From Pohlia nutans (Eukaryota > Streptophyta > Bryopsida > Bryales > Mniaceae): 64,000 nucleotides of DNA. Below, piece by piece: positions 12,062 to 24,500 of this stretch. The stretch lies in the NCBI GenBank assembly GCA_022496805.1, contig CM040088.1, positions 5,146,001 through 5,210,000 on the forward strand, given 5' to 3'. Within the stretch, counting starts at the first letter, position 1; each line of letters starts with the position of its first letter. The notes under the pieces were generated by a model that was given only the letters and a program-made list of their open reading frames with translations, was not told the DNA's origin and did not search any database. The position numbers and the translations under genes were made by a program.

Positions 12062-12424
12062 GGCGGACGTCGTTCTGCACCTGGAGACGAGATTTGCACA
12101 ACAGCGAGCTCCACACAAACAGCTTGGGAAAAACAACTCGGCGTCCAAACTACGTTCACGAGATTATTTATGTGTCGTGCAGGAAAAGCTTACCAATCCT
12201 CACTCTCATCTCCGCGAGGAAAGGCCTTTCGAAAGATATCGCTCTGGCCCCCTGCTGAACAGAGTTCACGCGGTTTTGTACGTGGATGAAACGTGTATGG
12301 ATGAAAGTTTATGAATGAGATATGGATGGATGATGGCTTCGTTGAACGTGGCTGAGAAGAATTTGACTTCGGTGGTTCTTTTTACTTAAGTTGGTCTTAA
12401 GGCATCTCCACTGGCTTCAACTGT

Positions 12425-12651
12425 TAACTTAAACCACCCTATTTGTGCTATGTGACTATTTGTAGTTTTGTACTACCAAGATGTGACTCTTTGTGTTATG
12501 TGATTATTTGTACTACCCGTATGTGACTATTTGTATTATATGACTATTTGTGTCATTTTGCGGTTACTATGTTTCAATGTCTTACGTTTAAAATTTTAAT
12601 AAGCACACTTTTAGAACATAGAACATAATGACACAAATAGGGTGATTTCTC
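12425..12651. mobile_element. Short TIR element (family TAAACCACC), second copy
   Basis: Ends 'taaaccaccctatttgtg' and 'cacaaatagggtga' face each other. The inside has repeated 'tgtgactatttgt' stretches, making it longer than the copy at 6442-6576. It lies just upstream of the copper-chaperone gene. Confidence 0.6.
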
Positions 12652-13168
12652 AATTGTAGCACAAATCAAATGGCTTATCTCAACCCCTAAAGATTGAAGG
12701 ATACCTTACAATTTGATGATTTATAAAGATGTCTTATAAAATAATTCTTGAAATTGAAGTTTAATCACGAAGTTTGATTAAAATTTATAGAGTAAGACTA
12801 CCAAAAACTACATTTATACAGTTAAATGTGCAAATATCATCACTCGATAGATTTATACAAAGTAAAAACTATTCTCTTAAAATTTCACTACATATCAAAT
12901 TTTAACTTTTATTGACCAAGTTTTTTTTGTAATGGGTGTGATATTCAAAATACTATATATGGTGATTTTTTCAAATCTAATATTTACTTTCATTGTAATA
13001 ATTCTCTCTTTTAAAGCGAAAAAGTGACAAAATATTTTCATTTCATAATTTATAGAATTTTTTTGCATAAGAGTTTTATGAATCTATATGGTAAAAATGT
13101 TGTTCAATTAGTACACTAATCAAGAAAATTTTAAATGAATGAAAAAAACCATGTTAAGTAGTTAGAAA

Positions 13169-13290
13169 GAGGGGAGAGTAGTCTTGTACCAATGGCCCTT
13201 TGTCCGGTGGGCACTAGCTCATTGTCAAGACGAACATACACTTTATTCACGCCGGCCTCGAAAGAGGACCGGAGTTCATATCTATCTATC
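13169..13290 (+). repeat. Dispersed repeat ending in a TATC microsatellite, copy 1
   Basis: Shares 'ggggagagtagtcttg', 'ccggtgggcact', 'ctcattgtcaaga', 'acactttattcac' and 'tcgaaagagg.ccgga' with 32101-32230. Both copies end in a (tatc)n tract. A conserved block ending in a short simple repeat resembles the 3' end of a retroposed element. Confidence 0.6.
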
Positions 13291-14092
13291 TAGTTAGAAA
13301 GATATTTTTTTATCCATCATGCTCATTTGAACCATTTCCACCTTTAGGGGTTAGTCCTTTAGGATTTAGATTGGTTTTGATTCCATAAATTACTCTTATT
13401 TTCCCCTTTAGTACGCATTTATCAAAAAACAACTTCTAGAATTGTATTTATTTTCTATATTTCAACAATTCCAACATATGAAACCAGTGGTAATTATTTT
13501 AAGGCTTCTACTACATGGTTAGTAGTTAATGAATACCCTTGATCTCATCATTTGTTTTGACCCTTCACCACGACATGAGAGGCATTATCAAAGGATATTT
13601 CTAAAATACTCAAATTACTTGTTTTTTCTTTTCTTTTTTTTTCTTTTTTTTTTCTTCTTTCTTTATTTCAATTATCAAAAGGCACACCAAAAGATTTTTA
13701 TCCCTTCAAAGAATTATAGTGATTTAAAAAGCCCTTTTCTTTCGTTGACAATTATGTAACGTGGCATTTTTATTTTTTATTTTTTATTTTTTTTGTACGG
13801 TTTTGACTGTTGGTAGTTTTGAAAGACTTGATTATGTACTATTGGCCTAAGAGCATCTTGAGCAACATTCTCAAGAGGCCCCGCCCTTTGAATAATGAAT
13901 GAGAAGCTGACACAAGATCACCCCTGGTTTTGTAAATTTCCTAATGAATAGTCCTCAACTCACTACTTAAAATGAATAGTGATATGGATTGACACATGTT
14001 GGTATATGTGGTGGCGCGTGATTGGATCATGCAAGGTGAAACAATTATAATGATGTTGAAGAAGTACAATTGAAAATGACTATGTGTTCTTT

Positions 14093-14188
14093 AAAGCAGT
14101 GTTTTTTTCGTGGCGATTTCTAGCTTTTGGCAGTTGCTTAAAGCAGCTGCCAGAAGCTAAAAATCGCCAAAAAAAAACATTACTTTAA
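14093..14188. repeat. Compact inverted repeat (hairpin), about 46-base arms
   Basis: The left arm (14093-14139, containing 'ggcgatttctagctttt' and 'ggcagttgct') pairs with the right arm (14142-14188, 'agcagctgcc', 'agaagctaaaaatcgcc') around a loop of about two bases. Both outer edges read ctttaaag. It may be a very small MITE or a hairpin-RNA locus. Confidence 0.7.
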
Positions 14189-14288
14189 AGACTATTCGTT
14201 TTGTAGAGTTTTGTTGCAAAGATGCTTTAAAGTGTAAAAGTGAGTAGGTGATGAAGACATAAAACTTAATGGAGTGCAAGTGATGTGA

Positions 14289-14640
14289 GCTATTTGTAGT
14301 GTAAAAGTTGGATATACCAATAGTGAGTTATTTTTTGTTTTAACAAATTATGAAGACAAAATATGTATTGTAAAAGTTGGATATACTAATAGAGTAAGTT
14401 CTGCATTTGTTTAAGCAACTATACAGACAAGACACCCGTCTTGTAAAAGTAGAACATATCAATAGTAGGTTTTGCATTTGTATAGACAAACCATAAAGAT
14501 AATATGTGTGTTGTGAAAGTTGGATTTAATTCTACATTGGTTTTGACAATCTATAAAGATAATAAGTGAACTATAGAAGTTGGATATACCAAAAGTGGAT
14601 TCTACATTGTCTAAACAAACCATGACAACAAAATAGTTCG
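14289..14640. repeat. Tandem array, about 70-80 base unit, about five copies
   Basis: The unit 'gtaaaagttggatatacc', then 'aatagt', 'ctgcatttg' and 'acaaaccataaagaca' recurs with drift through the interval, at about 70-base spacing. It does not encode a repeat protein in any frame I could follow. Confidence 0.6.
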
Positions 14641-16484
14641 ACTTTATATCAAAAAAGAAGTTGGATTGATAAAATGTTGAAAGGTTATTTGAAATGCGTT
14701 TGTATGAAAAACACTTGTGAAAGTGAGTAAGTGATTGAGATATGAAAGTGAATGAAGTGCAAATAATGTGAGCTTCCAATACAATAAAGATGTCTAAAAT
14801 TTCTTTTAAAAAAATGAGTAGAATCATATTGGGTTCTTAGAATGGTCATTTCATTACAAGGTGACACATTCATAGTACAAAGAAATATGTATAGAGTTGA
14901 AAATAGGTTTGTAGGTTTTGATTTTATAATTTTGTTCTTTTAAGGAAGATAGAAAACATGTAACTTTTGGTGAGTTACCTAGAAAATGGATGTTTATTTA
15001 TGAATCAAGGAGTTATTAAAAAAAATTAGGCATTTTTTTTAAGATAATCAAATGTAAGGTAAAAAAACTCATTTAAATTTTTGTTAATTGGCATTTTTCA
15101 AATATACTTAGTTGAGTTTAATATTTACGTAGTTTGGAATTATTTATTATTTATTATTTATAAAATTTTCATTTTTTCGTGCCATTTGTTAACTAATTTT
15201 TCATTGTACATAAAGAGTTTATTAAAATTATTACTATATTTTTCGTTAGTATAGAGCCGAACATTTTCTAAGTCCTTTGTTGATTAAAATGTAAATGTAA
15301 TTTCCAAGCGATATACACTGGTTTCAATTTAAAATAAAAATGGCATTATAATATTTTACAACCTATATCAAAAAATCCATTCCAATTATAGAATAAATAA
15401 CTCTATCAGAATAAAAATCTATGAACAATTATAGTAAAAATGATAAAATTTGAGCAAAAGAAAGAACATTGAATCTTTGTGTTTTTTTCTAATAGTACTA
15501 ATAGGGCCAATGCATACCAAGACCATTAGGATTTGGCTCCTTTTTATAGTATTCAACAACCATCATTTTCAGTATTAGAAATTTCAATAATTATGCTTGA
15601 TGATCTAAAGCGTCTACTTAAAACGCCCAAGTCTCCAAAATTACAATCAAATGAAAAAACACAAATTTTCACATTCATTGGAAGATGAAAAAAATTATGA
15701 TTTACAAAAATACCAACTATTGTATTGCAACAACAGTAAAAAAATCATGTATAAATGCATTGAATTCCATCATAAAGATTTATGTTTGACCTTTGTCTTT
15801 AACCAAATTCAAACTTGAGACTTTCACATTTATAGAAAGAATGTTTGTGCATGCTTTGTGCTCATATGAAAATTGTAGATGTTCTTCATGGATAAAGTTT
15901 ATAGATGATAGTATGATATAATTTGTCACAACCAATCTAATACATGCGTGTGATAAAATTCAATTAAACTTTTAGAGCCATGTGTCCAATAGTTTGATCA
16001 CTTTTCATTAAAAAAAACCAATTTTTTTTTTAATTTGTTTGAAATCTACTCTTAACTAAACCAAGATGTATTTGGGGAATGAGAAAAGGAATTCAATCTC
16101 AAATACAATACAAAAAATTGATCATGAATTAGACACTAGTAAGATTGTTCTCCAAATACATCAAAATATAGTTGAAAATACATCAAAATACAACAAATAT
16201 GTCAAACTGCATCAATATACAACAAACATATTGTTCCATATATTGATCGTTCATTGATTCTTCCCAAATAATTTTCTTAGGAGCTGATTTATGTGATTGT
16301 ATCCTTCAAAAAAAAATCATGCTAATCATTATTGCATGAAGTTTTGGAAATCATATGAAAATTCATGAGGTCAACTTCAAAAATTTGCCAAAAAAGAGGA
16401 TCCACATTTTTTTGGACAAATCTGACGCCCTAGCATAAAAACCCCAACGGTGTAAATGTATGTGAAAAGTTCGATTTATTCAAT

Positions 16485-16560
16485 ACTAGCAGAAGAAGAA
16501 GAACATCGGTCCTCTTTCAAGGCCGACATGAATGAAGTGTTTGTTTGACCCACCCTTGAT
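16485..16560 (-). repeat. Inverted partial copy of the simple-tailed repeat, with a TTC tail
   Basis: The reverse complement contains 'acacttcattcatgtcggcc' and 'ttgaaagaggaccga', matching 13169-13290, but ends in (ttc)n instead of (tatc)n. A variable simple-repeat tail after a constant 3' block fits a retroposed element. Confidence 0.5.
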
Positions 16561-17304
16561 ATGATGCCCACATAACAAAACATCAGTGGTGTAGGAAAAT
16601 TTTAAATTGATGCAGCACCGTAACTTCCCAAGAGGTCATCCATCCACAGAGCCCAACACAATGATTCCAACAAATAGCCGATCGTATGTAGCTTGCATGT
16701 ACGTGTGTGTGCACCACACTACATTATCTATTTAGATATGGAGACTTAAAGTGCATTCTTTATTTTAGTTTTACCATTAGGGAGTTAAATTAGTATATAA
16801 AAAAAATTCTCATGTATACAACTTCCAATAGGTTGCTAAAACATCAACCTTAGTAAAAATAAATGTTGTGCTATATGTAGAGTGCTCTAACAATAACATT
16901 GTCATCCCATGTCACTCATAACCGTAAATTGGTACTTATTTAAAAACAAGCCATGTCACCGTTTTTTGTCATTTCTTCATGAAAATTATTAAACTTGATA
17001 AATATCAAGTCTAAATTTTGGTCCACTTTTTTATTTTTAAAAATTCCAAATATTGAGCACTTTATTGCATTTTAAATCTTGAGCGTCAAAAAATCGTCAA
17101 AATAATTTTTTGGAGAATTTATTTTGCACAATATGGTCTTTTATTGGGAAATTCACCATCCACCAAAAAAATAGATTATTTGAAGTTATTTTATGGTTGT
17201 AATGAGTTGAGGAAATTTTTTGAATGCCAATGGAATTTGATTTGAGGAAACAACTTGCTTGAGATGTGTCAATCTACGCCTTCTAAATTGGAAGTAGTGA
17301 TTAA

Positions 17305-17850
17305 CCTTTTAAGGACTGCGCATCCAAATAGTGGATGTTTGTTGGTCAAAGCCAATTTTGACCTTGAAGATGAAGTTTTTTGCTATTGCTTTCAATTGTG
17401 AAAATGAAGTTTATCAAATCTAGTTTTCACTTTACTTTTCGGATCTTATAAATTTCAAGTTTTGAATGTTTTATTTCTATTGCAAGCTATGTAGCTCAAG
17501 GTCTGAATTACACTGCATAGGATGTTCACCTTTTGAATTTTAAAATTTTAAATAAAAATTCTACAAAAATATATCATGTGATTCTCCATTGTCATTTGCA
17601 CATGTTCTAGAAATTTTATATTTTTTGAAGATTTTTTGTAATTAATATGAATTTCTTAAATTGTTTGATCTAAAAATTTGTAAAAAGTTCAATTTGTATC
17701 AGAAAAGTCGGAAAATTTTAGAACAAATAGGAAACATACAATTTCATGCATGAAAAATATAAAAAATATATATTGTAACAAATCTTGAAAGCTGAACTGT
17801 GTATAAAAGTGTAGTCTGGCTGTTCTACAAAGGAATGAGACGTTAAAGGG
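17305..17850. mobile_element. TTAA-flanked TIR element, same family as P/Q
   Basis: It starts CCTTTTAAGGACTGCGCATC after TTAA (17301-17304) and ends GAGACGTTAAAGGG before TTAA (17851-17854). The length (546) and both ends resemble the inner element Q (TGCGCAT near the left end, GACGTTAAAGGG at the right). No transposase frame is present. Confidence 0.6.
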
Positions 17851-19477
17851 TTAAAGCAAAGGGTGGACACACGTTGGTAGATTGGTCAAGTTTGGTGATC
17901 ATTGAATCGCTTTTGTGTTAAGCCCTAGAGGTCCGCGGGTTTTTCTTGTTTTTGAGCATCATTTTTTCTTCTTTCTATTCATTTTCTTGTGAATTTTCTT
18001 TATTCTTTATAGCTAATACCAACTAGAACATTACAAAAAAATTAAAGAATTTTTGACCAATTTAACAATTTTTCCCATGTCTCTAAAGATGATTCGAGAG
18101 GTCAAAAAAGATTGCCATTTCATCTTTCACTTCAAACGCTATAAACTTGCAATCTACACGGTCAAGTTCTATGAAAATTTTACCATGTATTAATTTGATA
18201 GTCTAAAGCAACATCCTACAGTTAAAGATGAACAAAAATCATATCTAGGTTTATTTTAAGCCCTGCCCAAAATGCTCATTTTCCCCAAAAAAATCTCTTC
18301 CTTTCTATAACTTCCATTTACGAAGTTGGAATTTAAAAAATAAAATTGAATCCCCATTTTTGTATCGACATACAAAATTCACATAATGTTTTTCAAAAAA
18401 ATAGAATAAAAATTGACAGTGTGGGAACCTACCTGAACATTGAAATGTTCTAATTAAGACACATTGTCCTTAGAGGTTAAGGAGAAGTATAGACAATGGC
18501 AAGTAGTTGTAGAGCTTGAAGTAGTCAAATGTAAAAGGCAACAATCAATATGCAATTGCGTTTATATGAAAATGTTTAACTTTTATGAATTTTCTTCTAA
18601 TTAGAAATTTGTTTATTTTTATGTTTTTGACTAGCAAGTTCCATTGGAATTTTAAAATATACTACACATGATTTTAAAATGAATTTATAAGATCAAACAC
18701 CAAAAATAATTTGAAAATCCACCAAAAAGCAATATTCTACTTTTAGAATTGTTTTATTTAGATTAAATTTAGATTATTTTTCTAATTGGTGTAGAAGAGG
18801 CAACAATCTTTTTGTTAGGGCACTATAGGGTACAGTGGCTTGCCCTCATCACTAGTTTTAGATGATTTTTGGTTTTCTTCCTCTGGGCAGTAGATGTGGA
18901 TTTTAAAAAAAAACTTAAAATTCTCCCCAAAATCAAATGTGAATGGTTTTGCCTTTTCAATCCAATTTCCAACCTCCCTACTATAGTCTAGCGAGTATAA
19001 AAGGCTGATGATGAAGATTCCTTGTAAGTATATAAATACATGAATATATGAATATGTGCTGATCAAAACACGAATAAATTTGAACTGAAAGAAATCCTAT
19101 TAGGATTTGCTCAAAAAATCTTATATGAATATGAATGTATAAAATTGTGTACAATACAAGTATAATATAAGTATAATATATAAATAATTGTGTACAATGA
19201 TCCCTTTGTAAATTTGAAGTTTTCCATGAAAGGGAACGCCATACAAAGCTTGAAAAGTATATAAACAGCTTGTGCTCAAACAATTTTAGATTCTTAATTT
19301 TGAGAGTCTTGTTTTATTGAAAGTTTTGTATATAAATTGGGAATTCTAGACCCTAGATTAGATCAAATAAACTCACATGGATATTTTCAACATGGGGGGG
19401 AGGTGAAATAATTTTTAAAAGAAAGTCTTACCAAACAAAAAATAACTTAGTTTTTGTTGGCACACATGTTGTCTTGG

Positions 19478-19562
19478 TATGACATCAAATAACTTGTGAC
19501 ATACATTTCAATGTGAGTATTCTCTCTGAAAATGTATGTATACCACAAGTTATTTGATGCAA
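19478..19562. repeat. Inverted repeat (catcaaataacttgtg ... cacaagttatttgatg)
   Basis: A 16-base perfect inverted pair is extended imperfectly by 'acatacatttcaat' and 'gaaaatgtatgtatac', with a short loop. It is a likely small MITE in intergenic DNA. Confidence 0.6.
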
Positions 19563-20649
19563 TATCCAAACAACATTGGTTAGGACCCCATTATAATTCA
19601 ACATTCCATCATTTAGCCCTAATCATGTTAGTTGGGGTAAGTGTAAGATTAGTGCTCATATAATTGCATTTGATATATTGGACCATAGTTATCTATTATT
19701 AATTCAAATTTATTTTAATCGAATCAATATGCAAATGAAAAAAAAATTCACTACATTTTAGTATACATTATTTGAACACCATGTAAATAAGTTATGTCAA
19801 AATATTCCATTTCCTAGAAGCATATATAGATGAACAACCTCCAACAAGCTCTTCATTTATAATGGTCTTTGGGGCCATTGTTAAATGATTATTGTTATGA
19901 GTAATTTATGAATTTCAAAGAGTTGAACAAAGATGCACCATTAATCGACATGAGACCTCATATTCATAATAAATATCTTTAACCCCCAAGAGACCCTAGG
20001 GGAGGAAGATGTAAATCTAGAGGCTAGATAAATTTTGGATTGACAAGATTTTGAAAAGAAAATGTTCAATTTTCAAATATATGTTTTTCTTTTCATCTCA
20101 ACATGCATTCATTTAGAGGTTTGCACAAAAGTCATGACGCAATAAGTGATCAAGTTAGTAATATTATTGACGAGTAAATATAAGTCATATTTTCAGCATA
20201 TTTTGGAGAACTTCATTTGATTCATAGAACTCCAACAATTATAAGCTCTAAAAAAAGTTCATCATCCACCCTTTAAACGCTGCGGCTCTCTTAGTAGTTA
20301 ATGTACGCAAGATGTAATTAGATTTATCTAAGGACCCAATTCTAGATAGTGCACAATCTTCACTGTACAGTATATAACTTACGTGATGGGTGAACAAAGT
20401 GTGAACATCGAAGAACAAGGTGGTCCAAAGCATGATTTTTTTTGCAATTTTTCATATTCAAAAAGATGGTACGAGTGAATCAAACAATGTAACACTTTCA
20501 TCTAGATTTTAGATGAAGTTGTCACTATTAAATGAAAATTTGCTCAAATGGATGAAAACATGTCAACATGGATGACACCAATAAAAGAGCAAGTTTTGGG
20601 TCCAGATTTAACTCTTTCTAATTTATTTATTTATTTTTGCTATATTTCG

Positions 20650-21501
20650 CCAGCTAAAAAAAAAAAAGGCTCCAAAGGGTCCAAAGGGACGAACCATTGC
20701 AAAGGACCAACCAACTGCAAAGGAAGGAGCCAATTACCAACCACCCCAGTCACAGCCGTCCAAGTGGCAGCGCAAGGACGAGCCACATGGCGCCACCACA
20801 GAAGCCCCTGCCAGTCACTCTCACCCCGCCAGGCCACCTCCCTCACTCGCTCTCCTTCTAACTCAAACTGAACTTCAGTTAACTTACGGATCACCAAATT
20901 CCCGACCTCATTGAATCCTCAACCCATCTTCCTCTATCACACAAGGCGGAACTTCCCAATCTTCACACCCAACCTCGGTCAGTGCTTTAAATTTCTGCTC
21001 AAATCCATGCTTTAATTTGCTTCTGTGATGTAGTGTGTGTGAGCTCGGTTTCATTTCATTTGGATTGCGCAGACTCACTGTCTTATGGTATTTCTTTGTT
21101 GTTCAATGAAAGAGGATTCAATCCACCGAACTGAGTGTGTTATAATTTGGATACGGGATGCAAAAGCTCCGAAACGTCAAAGTTTTGTGCACATTGGATG
21201 TACACTAGCTCAGTGTCAAAATAGTTCATTGTGGAAGGAAAAATACCTGTTCTTGTTCTTGAAATACCTGTTCTTGTTCTTCTCGAATGAAAGAGGATTC
21301 CAATGCACTAAAGAGTGTGTTATTTGAATACCGCATGCAGATGTCAAAGTTTTGTTCTTGAACAATAGGTACATATTGATTAAAAGGATGGACACTAGCG
21401 CTATTGTGGAAGTAAATTTAATGAATTGTAGGTGAGGTCTACTTTGGGTGTTACTGAGAGAAAAATGGTGGTGGTGGCCAGGTATCAATTGGAAGGAAAA
21501 G
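20650..21501 (+). promoter_or_regulatory. Upstream and leader region of sucrose synthase
   Basis: A C-rich, less AT-biased stretch (20680-20960) precedes the gene and probably includes the promoter and first leader exon; a plausible donor (cctcg|gtcagtg) lies near 20977. Two related copies of 'gaaagaggattcaat...gagtgtgttat' follow (from about 21109 and 21286), a dispersed motif seen elsewhere in the window. An ATG at 21465, out of frame with the main start, would open an overlapping upstream frame if it is retained in the leader. Confidence 0.4.
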
Positions 21502-24500
21502 ATGTCAACTTCAGACAGTGTAAGGACGGCAGAGGCACTGGCACGTATGACCAGTATGCACAAGAAGGTTCAAGACACCCTGGAAGATGACCGCAATGAA
21601 AATCTCCGCCTCCTCTCCAAGTAAGTCATTGGCAAACCAATCCATATATGTAATTTAATACATACTAGAATGCCATCGCACTAGAGGATTGACGAAAATT
21701 GCCCACTAGGGTTTACAGTCAGAGTTTGTGATTTCAGCTGCACGATTCTGTTTTTTTTTGTTTTTCTTCTTCTAAATCCAACCCTGTGGCCCAGAATCTT
21801 GTCTCAAATACTAGAATTTTTTTTAATTATGTTTCCCAATTTGAAGCACAAGTCTTGAACTCTGACACTAGCTACAAACTTATTGCTTAGAAAGTTGTAC
21901 TTCATTACTGGTAGTCTAGAATTGCACAATATGATGTAATGTCTACAGGGACATCAGGATCAATAGTTTCTCTCGGTCAAATTCTTCTTAGCAAATGAAA
22001 GAGTGTTCCAACGCACCAAAGAATTATGCATTATTTGGATTTGGAAGAGTTCCGGAAGTTCTAAAATTTGATTGGTCGATGAACTAAAACCAATTATTTG
22101 AAGCGATTTTGAGGTGGTCTACATCTTTCTAATCTATTTTTACAAGATTTCAGTGTAATGATCAAATTTGTTGACGATTCAAAGTGCCCAAAACCAGGTT
22201 CTAGACGGACACGTGGCAACAATTTTCTGCCATTTTAATGAGTGCTAGCTTTGTGTGAAATGATTTATATAACGTGGGAGGAACATGGACTGGGTAATGG
22301 CGGTCGAGGCTCACAGTTATCAAAAAGAATTTGCAAGTGATTAGTAAAAGAACTGTGGGGAGGGGCTGCAGAATCGCAGCCAACGGACAGTCATTACTGC
22401 AACCGCATCACGTAATGGACGAGCTGAGCAAGGCTGACAAGGAGAATGGCTCCTCCAACATCATGGATGGCGCCCTGGCTCAAATCTTCTCCTCATGTCA
22501 GGTGCTTATCAATCAATCTTCGGCCTCCATAGATTTCACACGCCACTCCATCTTGGTGGCATACGCCAAATCATGCAACTTTACTTGTCATGCTCATTCT
22601 ACAGAGATTGCTATTCAGTGAAGATATCTTCAGTTTTGGAGATATTTCAACCCACCGAATAATAATTAGACATCACTAATTCCTCCCCCACACTAATTGC
22701 ACGGAAAGCTCTACATATATTTTCTGAGTTTCAGGACTTGTGAGTGACGTTGGTAGTTACATCCTTCTTTTAGTACAATGTAGGTCGTATAGAAAGAGGC
22801 AATTTTAAATTTTTTTCTTCAGGATTTATGGGTGGTTACATTATATTGAAAGTCTTGGTATTGAACCTTAGTTGAGCTGGGATGAAAAGAAACTATGGAC
22901 ACCTTGTTTCGGCCATTGTCTTGACGATAATATGTCAGAGCTTTTAAGTTTTCATGATAAAACCTTTAGTTGGCACAGTTATTATTCTCAAAAGGTGCTA
23001 CTACTACTCAAGAATGTTGTGATTATCAACTTAGAATTATGAAATGATGTGACTGATGCAGGAAGCCTTTGTGTCGCCGCCTTGGGTGGGTCTAGCGCTA
23101 AGGCCGAGGCCTGGAGTGTGGGAATACATGCGAATCAACGTGGACGAAATGGTCGTTGAGGAGCTTACGGTCTCTGCGTATCTGTCATACAAAGAGTGTC
23201 TTGTTGATAACAACAGGTGCAAATATATATTTATTTCCAGTAAACATTATTATGCTTTTGTTCATGGATTTATATTCGGATCATGTTGATCTTCCAAGCA
23301 GCTACTCAAGTCCTGAAACAATTTTTACTGGAACATTTGAATTACAGGTGTGGCGATCCATTCGTACTGGAGTTGGACCTGGAGCCTTTCAATGCAGGCT
23401 TTCCACGCATGACCAGGCCGTCGTCGATTGGCAATGGCGTACAGTTCCTCAATCGGCATCTGTCTTCACGCTTGTTCCGGGACGCAGAGAGCCTGGAGCC
23501 ACTGATGGAATTCATGCGTCTTCATAAATACAAAGGACAGGTAAAGTTAATTAATCCACTGTGTATGTTTTTTCTGTAGTGTAGAAAAATTGGTCCCCCT
23601 GCTGCAAATCATCTGTTTGTTTGTGTGAAAATGACTTCAGTTTGACACGATTGATCTTGTAGTATAGAGTTACAAGAGCTTTCAAATGATTTGTATTGCA
23701 ATCAGAAAACCGAGGTAAAATGAGAAAATGTCACCGTTCAGTGATGATGCAGATCATGGTCATATTCGGCGTTTTAGACGCTTAGGGTTTAATCAGTTGA
23801 ACAGTTGAACATTGCAACTTCTGTGATTACACAATACTTATTTTGAAGCATGCCTTGATCGTACTGTCACTGGTGAAATGTGTCGGTGATGGTTTATGTG
23901 GAACACTGGAATTTAAAAGTAGCAACTGGGGGAGGAGTTTTTCCATGTTTCGTATTCGGCTGTTGCATTGTCAATCTGAGGAGGGAAAATGGGTGCAGAC
24001 ATTGTTGCTGAATGAGAGTGTTGGAACTCTCGTCAAGCTTCGATCGACTCTCATAAAAGCGGAGGAGATTTTGACCAAACTTCCTGCAGATCAACCAATC
24101 AAGGACTTCGCCGCAAAGTATGTATATAAGCATTCTCATCCTTTTGGAAGCATCATTTCATGCTTAGAGTGTTGAGTACGTTTCTGCGAGCTTGTGTAAA
24201 TGGAAACTTGAGAGATTCTCGACTTCCTGCGTTTGGTTTTGGAGACACGGTACACTAGTAGAATTCCTGTCAAATGTGACTAAATTCTTTAATGACTAAA
24301 TTCCGTTGTGACTTGTATGAAATTGTGATTTTGATGGAATGACAATGTCGTGCAGGTTGCAAGCACTTGGATTGGAGAAAGGTTGGGGTGATACAGCAGG
24401 GCGCGTGTTAGAAATGATTCACTTGTTGCAGGACCTTCTGCAAGCTCCTGATCCTGAAACACTTGAGAGGTTTCTGGCCCGGATTCCAATGGTGTTCAGT

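Larger units (their letters stand above)
12660..20650. other. Long gene-free, AT-rich region
   Basis: No exon could be supported. Open frames are short and of low complexity. The stretch holds a simple-tailed repeat (13169-13290, and its inverted relative at 16485-16560), a hairpin (14093-14188), a tandem array (14289-14640), a TTAA element (17305-17850), an inverted pair around 19480-19560 and long pyrimidine tracts near 13620-13670. Confidence 0.55.

Noticed and set aside
14289..14640. CRISPR-like array
   Set aside because: Units are adjacent and diverged, with no constant repeat and spacer pattern, in a eukaryotic context.
20640..20897. 85-codon minus-strand frame and a 107-codon plus-strand frame near the sucrose synthase start
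   Set aside because: Both come from a C-rich leader region; neither shows family motifs or splice continuity.
21465..21501. ATG at 21465 as the sucrose synthase start
   Set aside because: It is out of frame with the conserved N-terminus; 21502 gives the expected phosphorylation motif and family spacing.
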